This document shows, one piece after another, positions 21,201-29,282 of a stretch of DNA of 64,000 bases (positions are counted from its first letter, which is position 1; each line of letters starts with the position of its first letter). Position numbers and translations under genes: made by a program. Source of the stretch: Symbiodinium natans (lineage: Eukaryota; Sar; Dinophyceae; Suessiales; Symbiodiniaceae). The notes under the pieces were generated by a model. The model had not been told where the DNA came from, ran no database searches, and was given only the letters and a program-made list of their open reading frames with translations. The stretch is taken from NCBI GenBank assembly GCA_905221605.1, contig CAJNDS010002146.1:850406-914405 (forward strand). Direction: 5' to 3'.

Positions 21201-24200
21201 TCATCCGGCATGATGACCCGTTCGGTGATGTAGGGAATTTGAAGCTTGCGAGGCACTTTCGCATCATGCGCAAAGTTGGCATTCGCGAACTCCTTCATGT
21301 CCCACACACGATACTTTCGTGACCATGTTTGCCCCGCATTAAGGACATATCCTGCGAAAATGCCGGGTATTCCCTTCGGGTCAAACTTTCCACCATATGT
21401 TGGTTCGCGGGTCTCGGTCGGTTTGAAGAAAACCTTTGCTCCAAACGGAATCAACTTTCCCGGGAATTCTTTCCCAGACATTCTCTGCCACGCCGACTCA
21501 CCATCCACATCCTCGGCGTTGAGATTGTGAGTGACGCAATTCAAGGCATAGGGCCAATAGTTCGCAGGTAGCCCTGCATGCAGCAACGACGTGGCTGTAG
21601 CAGTGATGACGAACTGGTTGGTCCTTTCCGCCAGAGAGTTGTTCATAGGACGTCCTGGCAACGAGTGATCCAATGGAATTTTGAGCTTGTTCATCGCCGC
21701 AATGAACTCATCTGCGCAGTCACTATATGCCAGCCTCACTTTCTTCTTTCCCATGAATCTCTTCATACATCGTACAACTTCTCCTTCTTCTCTGGAGATT
21801 GTGGGATATGCTGCAACCACCTTCGTGGCCACGTCGCGGAATACCAGGATTTCACGGAGCTCGTCGTCAAGACCCACCCCCTTATCCGTGGCTTTTCCCA
21901 TATCCACAAAGTCGAACGTCACCAAGTCACCCCACTCATTGACTTCTCGTTTGAATGCTCCCTTTTGGGTTCTGAAATGCTTCATCTTTGCTCTCACGCA
22001 TGCATCACAATAGGGATTTCGGAATCGATGGGTACAAAGATGAGCCAAGGTGTTCGCTTCGGCCTTCAAGGTGCCGACCTTCGCCCTTCTATCTGGACCA
22101 GATTCGTCACCTTCCACGTCGATCTCCTGCGCGTCGCCCTCAGCCTCAACTGGAAGTTCGGCTTGTGGTTCATCTTCACGAGCTTCATCGCCTTCGACTA
22201 CTTCGCCGTCTTCTTCTTCGTCAGCTTCGGAAGCTACGTCGGGGATCTCCTCGCCGATGTCGTCAAGACCTGGTACCGCAACATACGTCGAATCGTCGTC
22301 GGTATCATCGTCCACCTTGTCCTTGTACTTCTGCACCAAGCGGAACATTTCCATCGCTTCGGGTTCCTCATGGGCTTTGGCTCCTTTGCTTCCCACTCTG
22401 ACATAGGGGATGTCTCCTTGCACGAAGAATTGTATCCTCTCGCCAGCATCGTTCACCATAAATGGTGGACGTCCCGCGGGCCACACAAAGGAATAGCCGT
22501 GAAGCATGCATCTCTTCCCAACTGACAGCACAGAAGGTGTATTCTCCAATACATGTGCTTTGATGGGCTCCTTGAAGGATTTCGTCAAGAATTCCGCCGT
22601 CTGGTTGGTCATAGTGACACCATTCGCCGTCTGGAACGATGTAGATTCGCAATCCATTGCAGTGTCGATGCCGTGCTTGGCGACCTTTTCTAGAGAGATA
22701 AGGTCATGTCCGCATCCTGTGTCCATGATGAATTTCAGCTTCCTGCGAATAAATTCTGGTTGGACCATACACATGTTCGGGTTCTTCATCAGTTCCTTAC
22801 GACTCTCATCAACGCTCAAGGCTCTTTCATGAAACTTCCCCTTCTTGTTGTCGAACTTGAACATAATCACCTTCTCGGTTCCTGGAATCCTAACTGGTAT
22901 GCATCCTCCATCTTTGCCCAGACACATATCTTCCATCAGTCGAGCCCTAGCTCTTGCTTTGTGCTTCTCGTACTCGACCTCCGAGATGTGGTTCTCGTGC
23001 TTCAGGTTCGCTTCTGTAAAAAGTCGCGGGGCGAATCCTCTATCTTTGTGTGATCGCCTCGGCTTCGATGACGCGAACTTCGTTCCCCGTTCGAAGGAAA
23101 CCTTGAGGTCCTTGACGTCTCTGTGATAGGATCCGATCTCATCGTCGGTGGAGCAATCTGACGCCGCGTCGCCATCAATTGACTCGTCGTCAGAATCACC
23201 GTCACCATCACCCAGGGATCGAAGAACAGGTACTGCAGGCAGACCTCGAATCGCAATCGCGGGTGCGGCAGGTTCAGGCTTCTTCTTCTTGTCCTTCGCC
23301 TTCGCCTTTGCTTTTGCCTTCGCATTCGCGTCGGTTTCCCCGGTTGCGGGCGCTGCCTTAGCCGGGTCATGCTTGAAAGGGCAATTCTCTCGGCTGCAGG
23401 ATCCGTTCTTGCTCCACTGGAAGCAAGGTCGTTCCGATGGTTTTGATGACGGGCTTCGTGCTCTCTGATTCTTATCATCTCGTGAAGACGGTCGTCCTCT
23501 GTCCGTATCTTTGTGACTCCATTTGCAATTCTTTCCTGCATTGCATCCTCCTCCGAAGTGAAATTTGCAACGAATCTTCGCCTTTTCCTTGTCGGTCAGC
23601 GATCGTGATGATGAAGGAGATCGGGATCGTTCTTTGCCTTTACCTTTCCCCTTCTTCTTGTCCTTTTCGTGTGCCTTTGCTTTACTCTTTGGGAGTACAG
23701 GCGCAGCATCCGCAGCTTCTTTGTCCTTGCCTCTCTCATTCGTCTTCTTCTTCTTGTCCTTGTCTGGCGCGGATGAGGGAGGCCCTTTGGGATCGGGCCT
23801 AGCTGGTGCAGCAAGCAGGTCCTTCCCAGCAACCATCTGGTTCAGACCATGTTGTGTCTCGTTGAGGTTCTTCTTCTCTCTTCTCCTCTGCACTGCCCGG
23901 TCCATGATCCTCAGCAGCATATCATGTGATCTCTCTGGATCGTCATAGCTCTTGATGTCATAGTAAAGCTTGAGCTCCATGTTCATCTCGGAGGATCCTG
24001 ATATCTTCTGGTACAAGATGTCGCGGAGGGCATTCGTGGAAGGTACATCTTCAGGTCGAATCCGAGAGATGATCTCTAGCCACGTTGCTTTGAATGCGGC
24101 AATCTTGTTGTCCCCAGGATACTGCAGTTTGGTCAGGTAATCGATCGTGTAAACCATGTCAAGGCGATCCCGTGTGCGGAAGCTTTCCATCATCATAGCA

Positions 24201-26851
24201 ATGATCTGTCGTCCCTTCAGAACCTTGTACTCGTTCCCGCGAATGTACGCGTTTGATTTGAGGTTCACTTCCAAGAACAGATCGGCTGCTTGATCTCCAG
24301 CATTCCGTAACATGAGAGTCATCGCACTTGCCAGCTTCACGTCGATGCTTCTGAACTTGACATGTCCCGAGTCATTGAGCCCTTCAACATCCGGCATCGG
24401 CTTGAAAGACTCTTGCAGCCATTTGATCCAGTCGCTTTGATTGGTATCCGCACACGCGGCCAGGACGTTTGTGGTGACTGCTGCCTGCCAAGCGTCCAAG
24501 TGAGTGACCTTGGGAAACGCAGGAATGTTGATCTTGTCGGCTTCTCTTCGGGATATCTTTGGCCCTTCGGTGTAATCAAGTCCATCTTCGGGTCCAGATC
24601 CACCGCCACCTCCTCCACCACCACCGTGGGGAGAAGAGTCTGGATTGCCACCACCATCACCTCCTCCACCTCCTTTCTTGATTGGCTTCCAGGATCCGGG
24701 GTCTGTTTTGTCTCCGTCCTCTTCTGGTTCGCCTTCCTCCTCGTTCTCTCCCTCTTCACCCTCATTCTCTTGCTCCTGTTCTTCAGCAATTGTACGCCAT
24801 TGATCTCGTTCACGACGAAGACGAGCTTCGGTGTCTCTCATTCTGCTCATTTCTTCCCGAAGATCATCCATTTGCCTTCGTAAAGCTTCTTGCTGAACAG
24901 TTGTCGAAGCGTTTGCGCGAGGATCTTGAGGATGATTGGGAGCATTCGGAGGAATTTCTGAAGCCATTCCAGGCGTGACTTCGCCCGTATGCCGCGAACG
25001 CGATGGTTGCCGCACACACTGGTAGGACGTGGACGCCGTAGGTGGATCAGCAAGTAACTGTGAGGTGTGTGGTCTGGTAGCCAAGCCAGGAGGCAAGTCC
25101 AGCAAACCTGTTGTGAACATCCTTCCCGGAACCAGGTTGGGAACTGATGGTACTTCTGGAACGAGAACGGGAGGTCCACCAAATAACGATGTCCTTGTAG
25201 AAGTCGGTCGGCTTTCTGCCACTGGAATAGGTGGTCCTCCGAACAACGATGGCCTCGTGGGAAGAGCCGGGGGACCCGAACCCTCCTTTGAGGCATCTCC
25301 ACCCTGGGAATGAGCCGGCGAAGCCGAACCCACCCCAGGAATGGTGTTCTGGACCCATGTCTTGAACCTCGATTCCGTCGTAGATGACATTGGCACATCA
25401 CGATCAACTTCTTCCGGACTGCTGTAAGCTTGGGTTATTCCTGAACGGGATTGAACGCTTTGTGGACGCGAATTATGCACACCTACCCTAGGCACTGAAG
25501 AAACATTATCCCACTCAGACGTTCCGGCTGACGTAGGTCGGTTGTACGTTTGAACCTGTCTCGCAGCATCCAATTCCGATGTCAGTCGTCGATTGACGTC
25601 CTCATGAGATTGGCATTCCGCTCGTACCCTTTGCAGCTCCTCATGGATGCTAGGCAACGAAGCATGTTGGCCTTCCAATCGCTGCTCCATTTCGTGCACA
25701 GCTTGTCTCAAAGCAGCTGCTCTTTCTTCTTCTTCGTGGTACTGAACGATGACGCCATGAATGTTCACGTTCAAGAGCCTGGTCTGATCGCGTTCATCCT
25801 GCAATGCCACGCTCTCATGATGAGCATATTCTCGCATCTCGCTCTTCTGCTTCTCGGATGCTTCACGTGCAAACTCGGAGGTTCGCAGCTGATCTTCCAT
25901 CTGGGCCACAATGATTTCGGCTTGTTGTAGATCGGCTCGCCTTCTCAGATTTTCATGTGCTCGAATGTTCAGCTCCTCTGTAAGTCGCTGATATTCTCGA
26001 GCTATCGTGTTTCCTTCACCATGGGCCGCTTCTTCCACGTTGACCATGTACTGCGCCATCTCGCGTTGCTGGTGCATCAACTGCTCCTGAGTCATCGTCG
26101 CTTGGTGATGATTGTCGGCAGCATGTTGCTCCAGCGTTGCGATCGTGGCACCAACGACTTGCTCACGTTCAGCGAGTGTAGCTTCGTGACGTTGATGGAT
26201 ATGAGCAGCCAGTTGCGCGTTCTGATCACGTTCGCGTTCTAGCTGCTCGATCCTGAGTGATGCCCCATAGTCTTCCTGTTGCATCTCCTCGATCTTCAGT
26301 CGCAACATGGCAATGACCTCTCCCATTTCCCGCCTTTCGCCTTCTTCCCGGATTCGTTCCGCTAGAGGGTTAGCAGACTCAACCGGGGGACCCGAATCAA
26401 GCCCGCTCCTACCGCCAGCCGGAGGTTCCGAACTGGGGAGGCCGGTACCCAAAAGAGGGCCACCGTACCCTCTTCGCGGTGACGTTTCCGGTCGTCCGGC
26501 GTCCGGCGAGGATCGTGGAGAGATTCGTGGAGAAGTGCCTCTTCTTCGTCGTGGAGTACTTGGAGTGTTGGATCTCTTTGATGTTCGTTCCGATGATTGT
26601 CTGGAAGTGGATCTGAGGCGTGAAACTTGACTCATCTTCGAGTTTCCATCTTCACGCAGTACGCTCAAACCACTTCTGGTTCGTGCGGGTGCCTTCGCAA
26701 CCGCGACCAGCTCAACGGCATCATCTGATGATGTAACCGCATCTGTGTCGGCGCAGCCTGTGCTTTCGCCCAATGCAGGTGCAGCAATAGCATCACCATC
26801 ACCGAAGGTCATGGTTGTGTCGGCACTCGACGACGAGGTTGGCAGTGCCAT
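18191..26851 (-). CDS. gag-pol: ORF1: copia-type Gag-Pol polyprotein
   Basis: 2886 aa in one frame. The start is the ATG 52 nt after the 5' LTR. Order by residue: Ser/Arg/Pro-rich basic tail (1-150), long coiled coil (about 150-430), low-complexity linkers including a poly-Gly run near 745, Gag-like helical domain (about 775-1000), CCCH finger CKFHFGGGC...CKWSH (about 1093-1112), second CCCH finger CFQWSKNGSC...CPFKH (about 1143-1162), aspartic protease IMDTGCGHDL (D1377), integrase His/Cys finger HLCTH...CDAC (about 1612), integrase core with D1647 (or D1650), D1711 in SDCADEF and E1742 in SLAERTNQ, RT with motif A MADAIQAY (D2401) and YVDD (2491-2494), then RNase H with YADADYAG near 2718, PEAEIVAAD and YDDNQT. 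It makes capsid, matures the polyprotein, reverse-transcribes and integrates the element. The use of CCCH rather than CCHC fingers in Gag is unusual for copia. The stop at 18191 overlaps ORF2. Confidence 0.95.
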   Translation of the reverse strand: MALPTSSSSADTTMTFGDGDAIAAPALGESTGCADTDAVTSSDDAVELVAVAKAPARTRSGLSVLREDGNSKMSQVSRLRSTSRQSSERTSKRSNTPSTPRRRRGTSPRISPRSSPDAGRPETSPRRGYGGPLLGTGLPSSEPPAGGRSGLDSGPPVESANPLAERIREEGERREMGEVIAMLRLKIEEMQQEDYGASLRIEQLERERDQNAQLAAHIHQRHEATLAEREQVVGATIATLEQHAADNHHQATMTQEQLMHQQREMAQYMVNVEEAAHGEGNTIAREYQRLTEELNIRAHENLRRRADLQQAEIIVAQMEDQLRTSEFAREASEKQKSEMREYAHHESVALQDERDQTRLLNVNIHGVIVQYHEEEERAAALRQAVHEMEQRLEGQHASLPSIHEELQRVRAECQSHEDVNRRLTSELDAARQVQTYNRPTSAGTSEWDNVSSVPRVGVHNSRPQSVQSRSGITQAYSSPEEVDRDVPMSSTTESRFKTWVQNTIPGVGSASPAHSQGGDASKEGSGPPALPTRPSLFGGPPIPVAESRPTSTRTSLFGGPPVLVPEVPSVPNLVPGRMFTTGLLDLPPGLATRPHTSQLLADPPTASTSYQCVRQPSRSRHTGEVTPGMASEIPPNAPNHPQDPRANASTTVQQEALRRQMDDLREEMSRMRDTEARLRRERDQWRTIAEEQEQENEGEEGENEEEGEPEEDGDKTDPGSWKPIKKGGGGGDGGGNPDSSPHGGGGGGGGGSGPEDGLDYTEGPKISRREADKINIPAFPKVTHLDAWQAAVTTNVLAACADTNQSDWIKWLQESFKPMPDVEGLNDSGHVKFRSIDVKLASAMTLMLRNAGDQAADLFLEVNLKSNAYIRGNEYKVLKGRQIIAMMMESFRTRDRLDMVYTIDYLTKLQYPGDNKIAAFKATWLEIISRIRPEDVPSTNALRDILYQKISGSSEMNMELKLYYDIKSYDDPERSHDMLLRIMDRAVQRRREKKNLNETQHGLNQMVAGKDLLAAPARPDPKGPPSSAPDKDKKKKTNERGKDKEAADAAPVLPKSKAKAHEKDKKKGKGKGKERSRSPSSSRSLTDKEKAKIRCKFHFGGGCNAGKNCKWSHKDTDRGRPSSRDDKNQRARSPSSKPSERPCFQWSKNGSCSRENCPFKHDPAKAAPATGETDANAKAKAKAKAKDKKKKPEPAAPAIAIRGLPAVPVLRSLGDGDGDSDDESIDGDAASDCSTDDEIGSYHRDVKDLKVSFERGTKFASSKPRRSHKDRGFAPRLFTEANLKHENHISEVEYEKHKARARARLMEDMCLGKDGGCIPVRIPGTEKVIMFKFDNKKGKFHERALSVDESRKELMKNPNMCMVQPEFIRRKLKFIMDTGCGHDLISLEKVAKHGIDTAMDCESTSFQTANGVTMTNQTAEFLTKSFKEPIKAHVLENTPSVLSVGKRCMLHGYSFVWPAGRPPFMVNDAGERIQFFVQGDIPYVRVGSKGAKAHEEPEAMEMFRLVQKYKDKVDDDTDDDSTYVAVPGLDDIGEEIPDVASEADEEEDGEVVEGDEAREDEPQAELPVEAEGDAQEIDVEGDESGPDRRAKVGTLKAEANTLAHLCTHRFRNPYCDACVRAKMKHFRTQKGAFKREVNEWGDLVTFDFVDMGKATDKGVGLDDELREILVFRDVATKVVAAYPTISREEGEVVRCMKRFMGKKKVRLAYSDCADEFIAAMNKLKIPLDHSLPGRPMNNSLAERTNQFVITATATSLLHAGLPANYWPYALNCVTHNLNAEDVDGESAWQRMSGKEFPGKLIPFGAKVFFKPTETREPTYGGKFDPKGIPGIFAGYVLNAGQTWSRKYRVWDMKEFANANFAHDAKVPRKLQIPYITERVIMPDEIAFPLKLEYERMNGTLEGLKEGKDLGGKEIKDKPPGEGDDDDDDDNGDDGGDLPDRQERVKAMEKEMLDYVMENDDIVPDLSEFPDDQPGEPRDGPALESEDAKALRLIGDSILDSAGSVPQSEGVPDVASDPPSSKRETKRGTPPKTVSEPPDGKGEPASSSRGPTGRSIPDIDETDPAFIIAKLKEAGLIGPEPEFWKFGTPGDGRVYINDDGEPCKIDKRGAPFKIGSDGRRLLPSTRPKGKFTPEEWRKLGSEGRKIELKKIKKVEEKEAKKARKKEAKEKKKGKEHKDALVASLEALLPKVVPAEKIDLDFRAGTTTGWTWCEEQVTQIATEMFLDDVLPALPSELAEFGLRAPRMPCVSSTKEKHREKLACAAPCFNAMVTRPVNRKEMYENPKAMEAFMKEWKGLWDQEVFDFSQVREYDDVVREAKKSNAKVHMARVHGLIYEKNYQLKEGDPARKFKGRGVLLGDQVKDQNMEAALFQDLGNSPATFDASRWADFYGCLPGNDVQMADAIQAYIQAKLTGTPCWVELPDEAWHPSVNRRKFRRPVCRLVKALYGHPDAGTMWEQHCHTAVQKMGFAPVGEEWPSLYFHAGMKLLLVIYVDDLKLAGPAENLPKGWNMLRKELRLEEETPLGLYLGCRISKGEAKLHDNTMVRTVTYDMETYLEMTVQKYCETTGFPVDKFKKVPSPSPVEETKNHPARAPCHPGAANHRCQWCGHTMPVDKGGRLLPPPPIPKGPQETELDEADRGTLAPHAASILMKLLYAARICRFDLLRSINNLARRITKWSKKEDAALHHLMCYVHQSKGHKMIGWVGDSMDATSIGLYADADYAGCGESLRSTSGAHMHIQGPHTRFPLAGVSKRQGCASHSTPEAEIVAADYAMSRIGIPAITLWRLIGGKDPTFVFYDDNQTMIGVVRTGKNPTMRHLERSHGICVAWMHEVFQEGYVSLAYEVTAKMAADIHTKAFKDHVSWAHACQLIITSCLPRCFRALRSWT

Positions 26852-26903
26852 AACTCAGCCCGTACAGTAGTCGCAAGTCGCAACCGCTATACGGCTGATA
26901 ACC
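26852..26903 (-). other. Leader between 5' LTR and gag-pol
   Basis: Only 52 nt, beginning with the primer-binding site. No upstream ATG was seen in it. Confidence 0.7.
26891..26903 (-). promoter_or_regulatory. Primer-binding site resembling a tRNA anticodon arm
   Basis: The minus strand directly after the 5' LTR reads GGTTATCAGCCGT. Its complement, ACGGCTGATAACC, has the form of an anticodon arm (loop CTGATAA, anticodon GAT). Drosophila copia and yeast Ty5 place GGTTAT-type sites, complementary to the anticodon arm of initiator tRNA, in the same position with no gap. The exact tRNA here (Ile-, Asn- or iMet-like) cannot be assigned by eye. Confidence 0.6.
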
Positions 26904-27193
26904 TGCGTGAGGTCGGGTAGTTGCTTGCACTACGCTTTGGCTCCTCACCAGCCAAATGGTCTCGCACTTGTTTTCTGCACTGATGTTCGCCTTCAGTCTC
27001 CGTCTCGTGCACCCGGGCGGTTTCCAGTTACGCTATTGCGCTTACTTCCAACCTATGGGTGACCTTCACTCTAGGGATTACTTGAGCCAACATGGTGAAC
27101 AGGCCACGGCGTTCTAAGGTGGTTTCCCCGATGTGCGGCGGAGCCGACACAAAGGGGTTCCCAAAATGTGCTGTGGTTCGGGGATCATTCACA
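26904..27193 (-). promoter_or_regulatory. 5' LTR (promoter LTR) of the copia element
   Basis: 290 bp, identical by eye to the 3' LTR. It should hold the promoter and transcript start. The spliced-leader-like 15-mer lies at 27081-27095, which would leave a U3 of about 98 nt if R starts there. A hairpin motif copy is at 27136-27146. No TATA box is evident; dinoflagellate promoters commonly lack one. Confidence 0.9.
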
Positions 27194-27198
27194 CCCCC
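27194..27198. repeat. Target-site duplication, right copy (CCCCC)
   Basis: The first five bases outside the right LTR. They are part of a C run of about 15, so slippage after insertion is possible. Confidence 0.5.
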
Positions 27199-27390
27199 CC
27201 CCCCCCCAAACCCAACAAACCCCTAGAGTCTCCGCAGCTTCAAAAAGAAGCAACCCCAAACCCCAACGAAGAAAGCAAGCCCTATAAACCTAAAAAAACC
27301 ATAACCACCAGAAGCCTGTGAGCCCTAGATCGTCTAAAGGTTGGGGTTTAGGGTTTAGGGTGCCCTGAACCCTATGAACCCTCAAGCAAA

Positions 27391-27490
27391 CTATAGGGGC
27401 CTGAGTTTTTGGAATATGGTTTTGGGGGTTACTATAGTATAATTATACAGGGGCCTCAAGGGAATACCATTAGTAATCATTCCGACCCCT
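27391..27490. mobile_element. Foldback-like element, family FB4, copy 1
   Basis: Contains GGGAATACCATTAGTAAT then CATTCCGACCCC. The same block occurs near 34151-34259 and, inverted, at 39934-40000. The left end is uncertain. Confidence 0.45.
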
Positions 27491-28031
27491 AAACTCTAAA
27501 CCCTAAACCCTAAACACTAAATCCTAAACCCTAAACCCTAAACCCCGAACCCCTATATTCTGAACCAATTCTCTGGGGAGACGGCGTCAGGCCGGGCGAG
27601 TCTTCGAAGCTGAGCAGGTCGGGTGGCTCCTGTCAAGCAGCGTGCGCGCCTTCCCCCTGGATGCTTCTAAGACTGTTAGGGCTAGGGTTTAGGGTTTAGG
27701 GTTTAGGGTTTGGGGTTTAGGGTTTGGGGTTTGGGGTTTAGGGTTTAGGGTTTAGGGTTTAGGGTTTGCGGTTTAGGGTTTAGGGATATTGCAACCCTGC
27801 TTTCTAAGGGACTCTAATGAGTAGCTGGCAACTACAATCATGTTTTACAAAGGGGGGGAGAAGGGGGGCTTCCTTGGTATCACAACTGGGGGGGGTCGCA
27901 GGCTGCCGGAGAGATCAAGGATCCCCTTCAACTCAAGATGGGGCCCCTCGGGTTTAGGGTTTAGGGTTTAGGGTTTAGGGTTTAGGGTTTAGGGTTTAGG
28001 GTTTAGGGTTTAGGGTTTAGGGTTTAGGGTA
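27484..28031. repeat. Telomere-like tracts flanking a 130-bp island
   Basis: CCCTAAA units at 27484-27548, an island at 27549-27680, then TTTAGGG units at 27680-27786 and about 11 near-perfect TTTAGGG units at 27953-28031. The island has open frames on minus (for example EASRGKARTLLDRSH) with a possible acceptor CTTAG, but support is weak. Confidence 0.7.
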
Positions 28032-28212
28032 GGTGAGAGCCCCAACTTTGACCATGAAGCACTACCCACCTCAACTCACTGGCAAAGCACCAGGAAGCGA
28101 GAAAGCCGTCTCGTTCAAACTAGCCGTGGCCGAAGAGCTGTAAGTCTCTTCGACTCTACGCGGGCACGGCGGCAAAGTAAAATGGCGCGGCGTGGCCAAC
28201 CCAGGCATAGTA

Positions 28213-28310
28213 ACCGTAAACCCTAAACCCTAAACCCTAGACCCTAGACCCTAAACCCTACAACCCTACAACCCTACAACCCTACAACCCTACAAACCCT
28301 AAACCCTGAC
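28213..28310 (-). repeat. CCCTAAA tract grading into CCCTACAA octamers
   Basis: CCCTAAA units give way to five tandem CCCTACAA units at about 28256-28297, a local homogenisation of a variant repeat. Confidence 0.85.
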
Positions 28311-28640
28311 CTCGGCGCCAAGTTCAGAAGCCAGGTGCTTCCGAGCCCCTGAACACCACAACCCTAATACTAATCAATCTCGGTGTTTAGGGCTTAGGCC
28401 CCCAGGACCGAATCTTGAGACCTTTCTTGGGGTAGTTACAAATTAACGGCCCATACATCAGAACCCGTTCAAGGAGGTTAGGGACGGTATTAAGGGCCCA
28501 TGAAGCTACCCTAGAGATCTAAAGACCTCAACCCTATAAGCCCTATAGACCCCCGGCCTGAACCCCCAAGCAAACCCCCCACCTATGACGCCAAAAACAG
28601 AACGCATAAGCCTCCAAAAGCCAAAAAGGGCCAAAAACCC

Positions 28641-28750
28641 TACTTGGAGGTTCACGGGTAGCTACAAGTAGGGGTAGAAGTATGGCAACTAAACTTGCAA
28701 CCCTATTTAGGGCACCTATAGCCCTACTTAAGACTATCCATGAGCCAGGA
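28641..28750. mobile_element. Foldback/MITE-like element, family FB1, copy 2
   Basis: Starts TACTTGGAGGTTCACGGG and ends near CTATCCATGAGCCAGG. Inner arms GCTACAAGTAGGG and CCCTACTTAAG pair. The right terminus has decayed. Confidence 0.5.
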
Positions 28751-29005
28751 ACCCTAAACCCTAAACCGTAAACCCTAAACCCTAAACCCTAAACCCTAAA
28801 CCCTAAACCCTAAGAGTAGAGCCCACCTCAACGACCGCAGGCGCTGGCGCCGATGCGGGTTCTGGCTCAGGCGCCTGCCCACAGGCCCTCAACCCCAAAC
28901 CCTAAACCCTAAACCCATAAACCCTAAGCCCTAAATCCTAAACCCTAACCCTAAACCCTAAACCCTAAACCCTAAGCTCTCAACCCCAAACCCTAAACCC
29001 TAAGC
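28748..29005 (-). repeat. CCCTAAA tracts around a short exon-like island
   Basis: Two runs, 28748-28813 and 28890-29005, separated by the candidate exon at 28827-28877. Confidence 0.8.
28827..28877 (-). CDS. Candidate internal exon, Pro/Glu/Ala-rich
   Basis: The minus strand reads APEPEPASAPAPAVVE. It follows a possible acceptor (TGGGCAG) and precedes a good donor, GAG|GTGGGC. The composition suits a linker region. No family is recognised. Confidence 0.4.
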
Positions 29006-29224
29006 TACTGTTTGCTTGAGAACCACCCAACCATCCAAAAAATGAAAGCATTCCTCCTTGCAAGGGCCATTTAGGGGGGTCCTTCTTCTGTTTATTATTT
29101 TTTGGGGGGGGGTTAAGCAAACAGTAGTAAGCCCCAAAAGCCTCACCTCAACCCAAAATTTCTAAGCCCTGAGCACTAAAGTGCCAATACAGAGGCTGGT
29201 TCACGAACTGAATTGGATAGTGCG

Positions 29225-29282
<58 letters not shown>

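Larger units (their letters stand above)
7180..27193 (-). mobile_element. Intact giant Ty1/copia-type LTR retrotransposon
   Basis: A 20,014-bp element transcribed leftward. It is bounded by identical 290-bp LTRs that start TG and end CA, with CCCCC on both outer sides (a 5-bp target duplication, ambiguous because the flanks are C-rich). The domain order protease - integrase - reverse transcriptase - RNase H in ORF1 is the Ty1/copia order. Two long extra ORFs follow pol. Copia elements are usually about 5-6 kb, so this one is three to four times larger, mainly because of ORF3. All three ORFs are open over more than 6,200 codons and the LTRs show no difference, so insertion was recent and the element may still be competent. 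It sits between a short TTTAGGG tract on its left and telomere-related C-rich DNA on its right. Confidence 0.95.

Noticed and set aside
8062-26851. Dozens of 60-320-codon frames on the plus strand and in other minus frames across the retrotransposon
   Set aside because: They overlap the three long ORFs, show no recognised domain and are expected shadows of GC-rich coding DNA.
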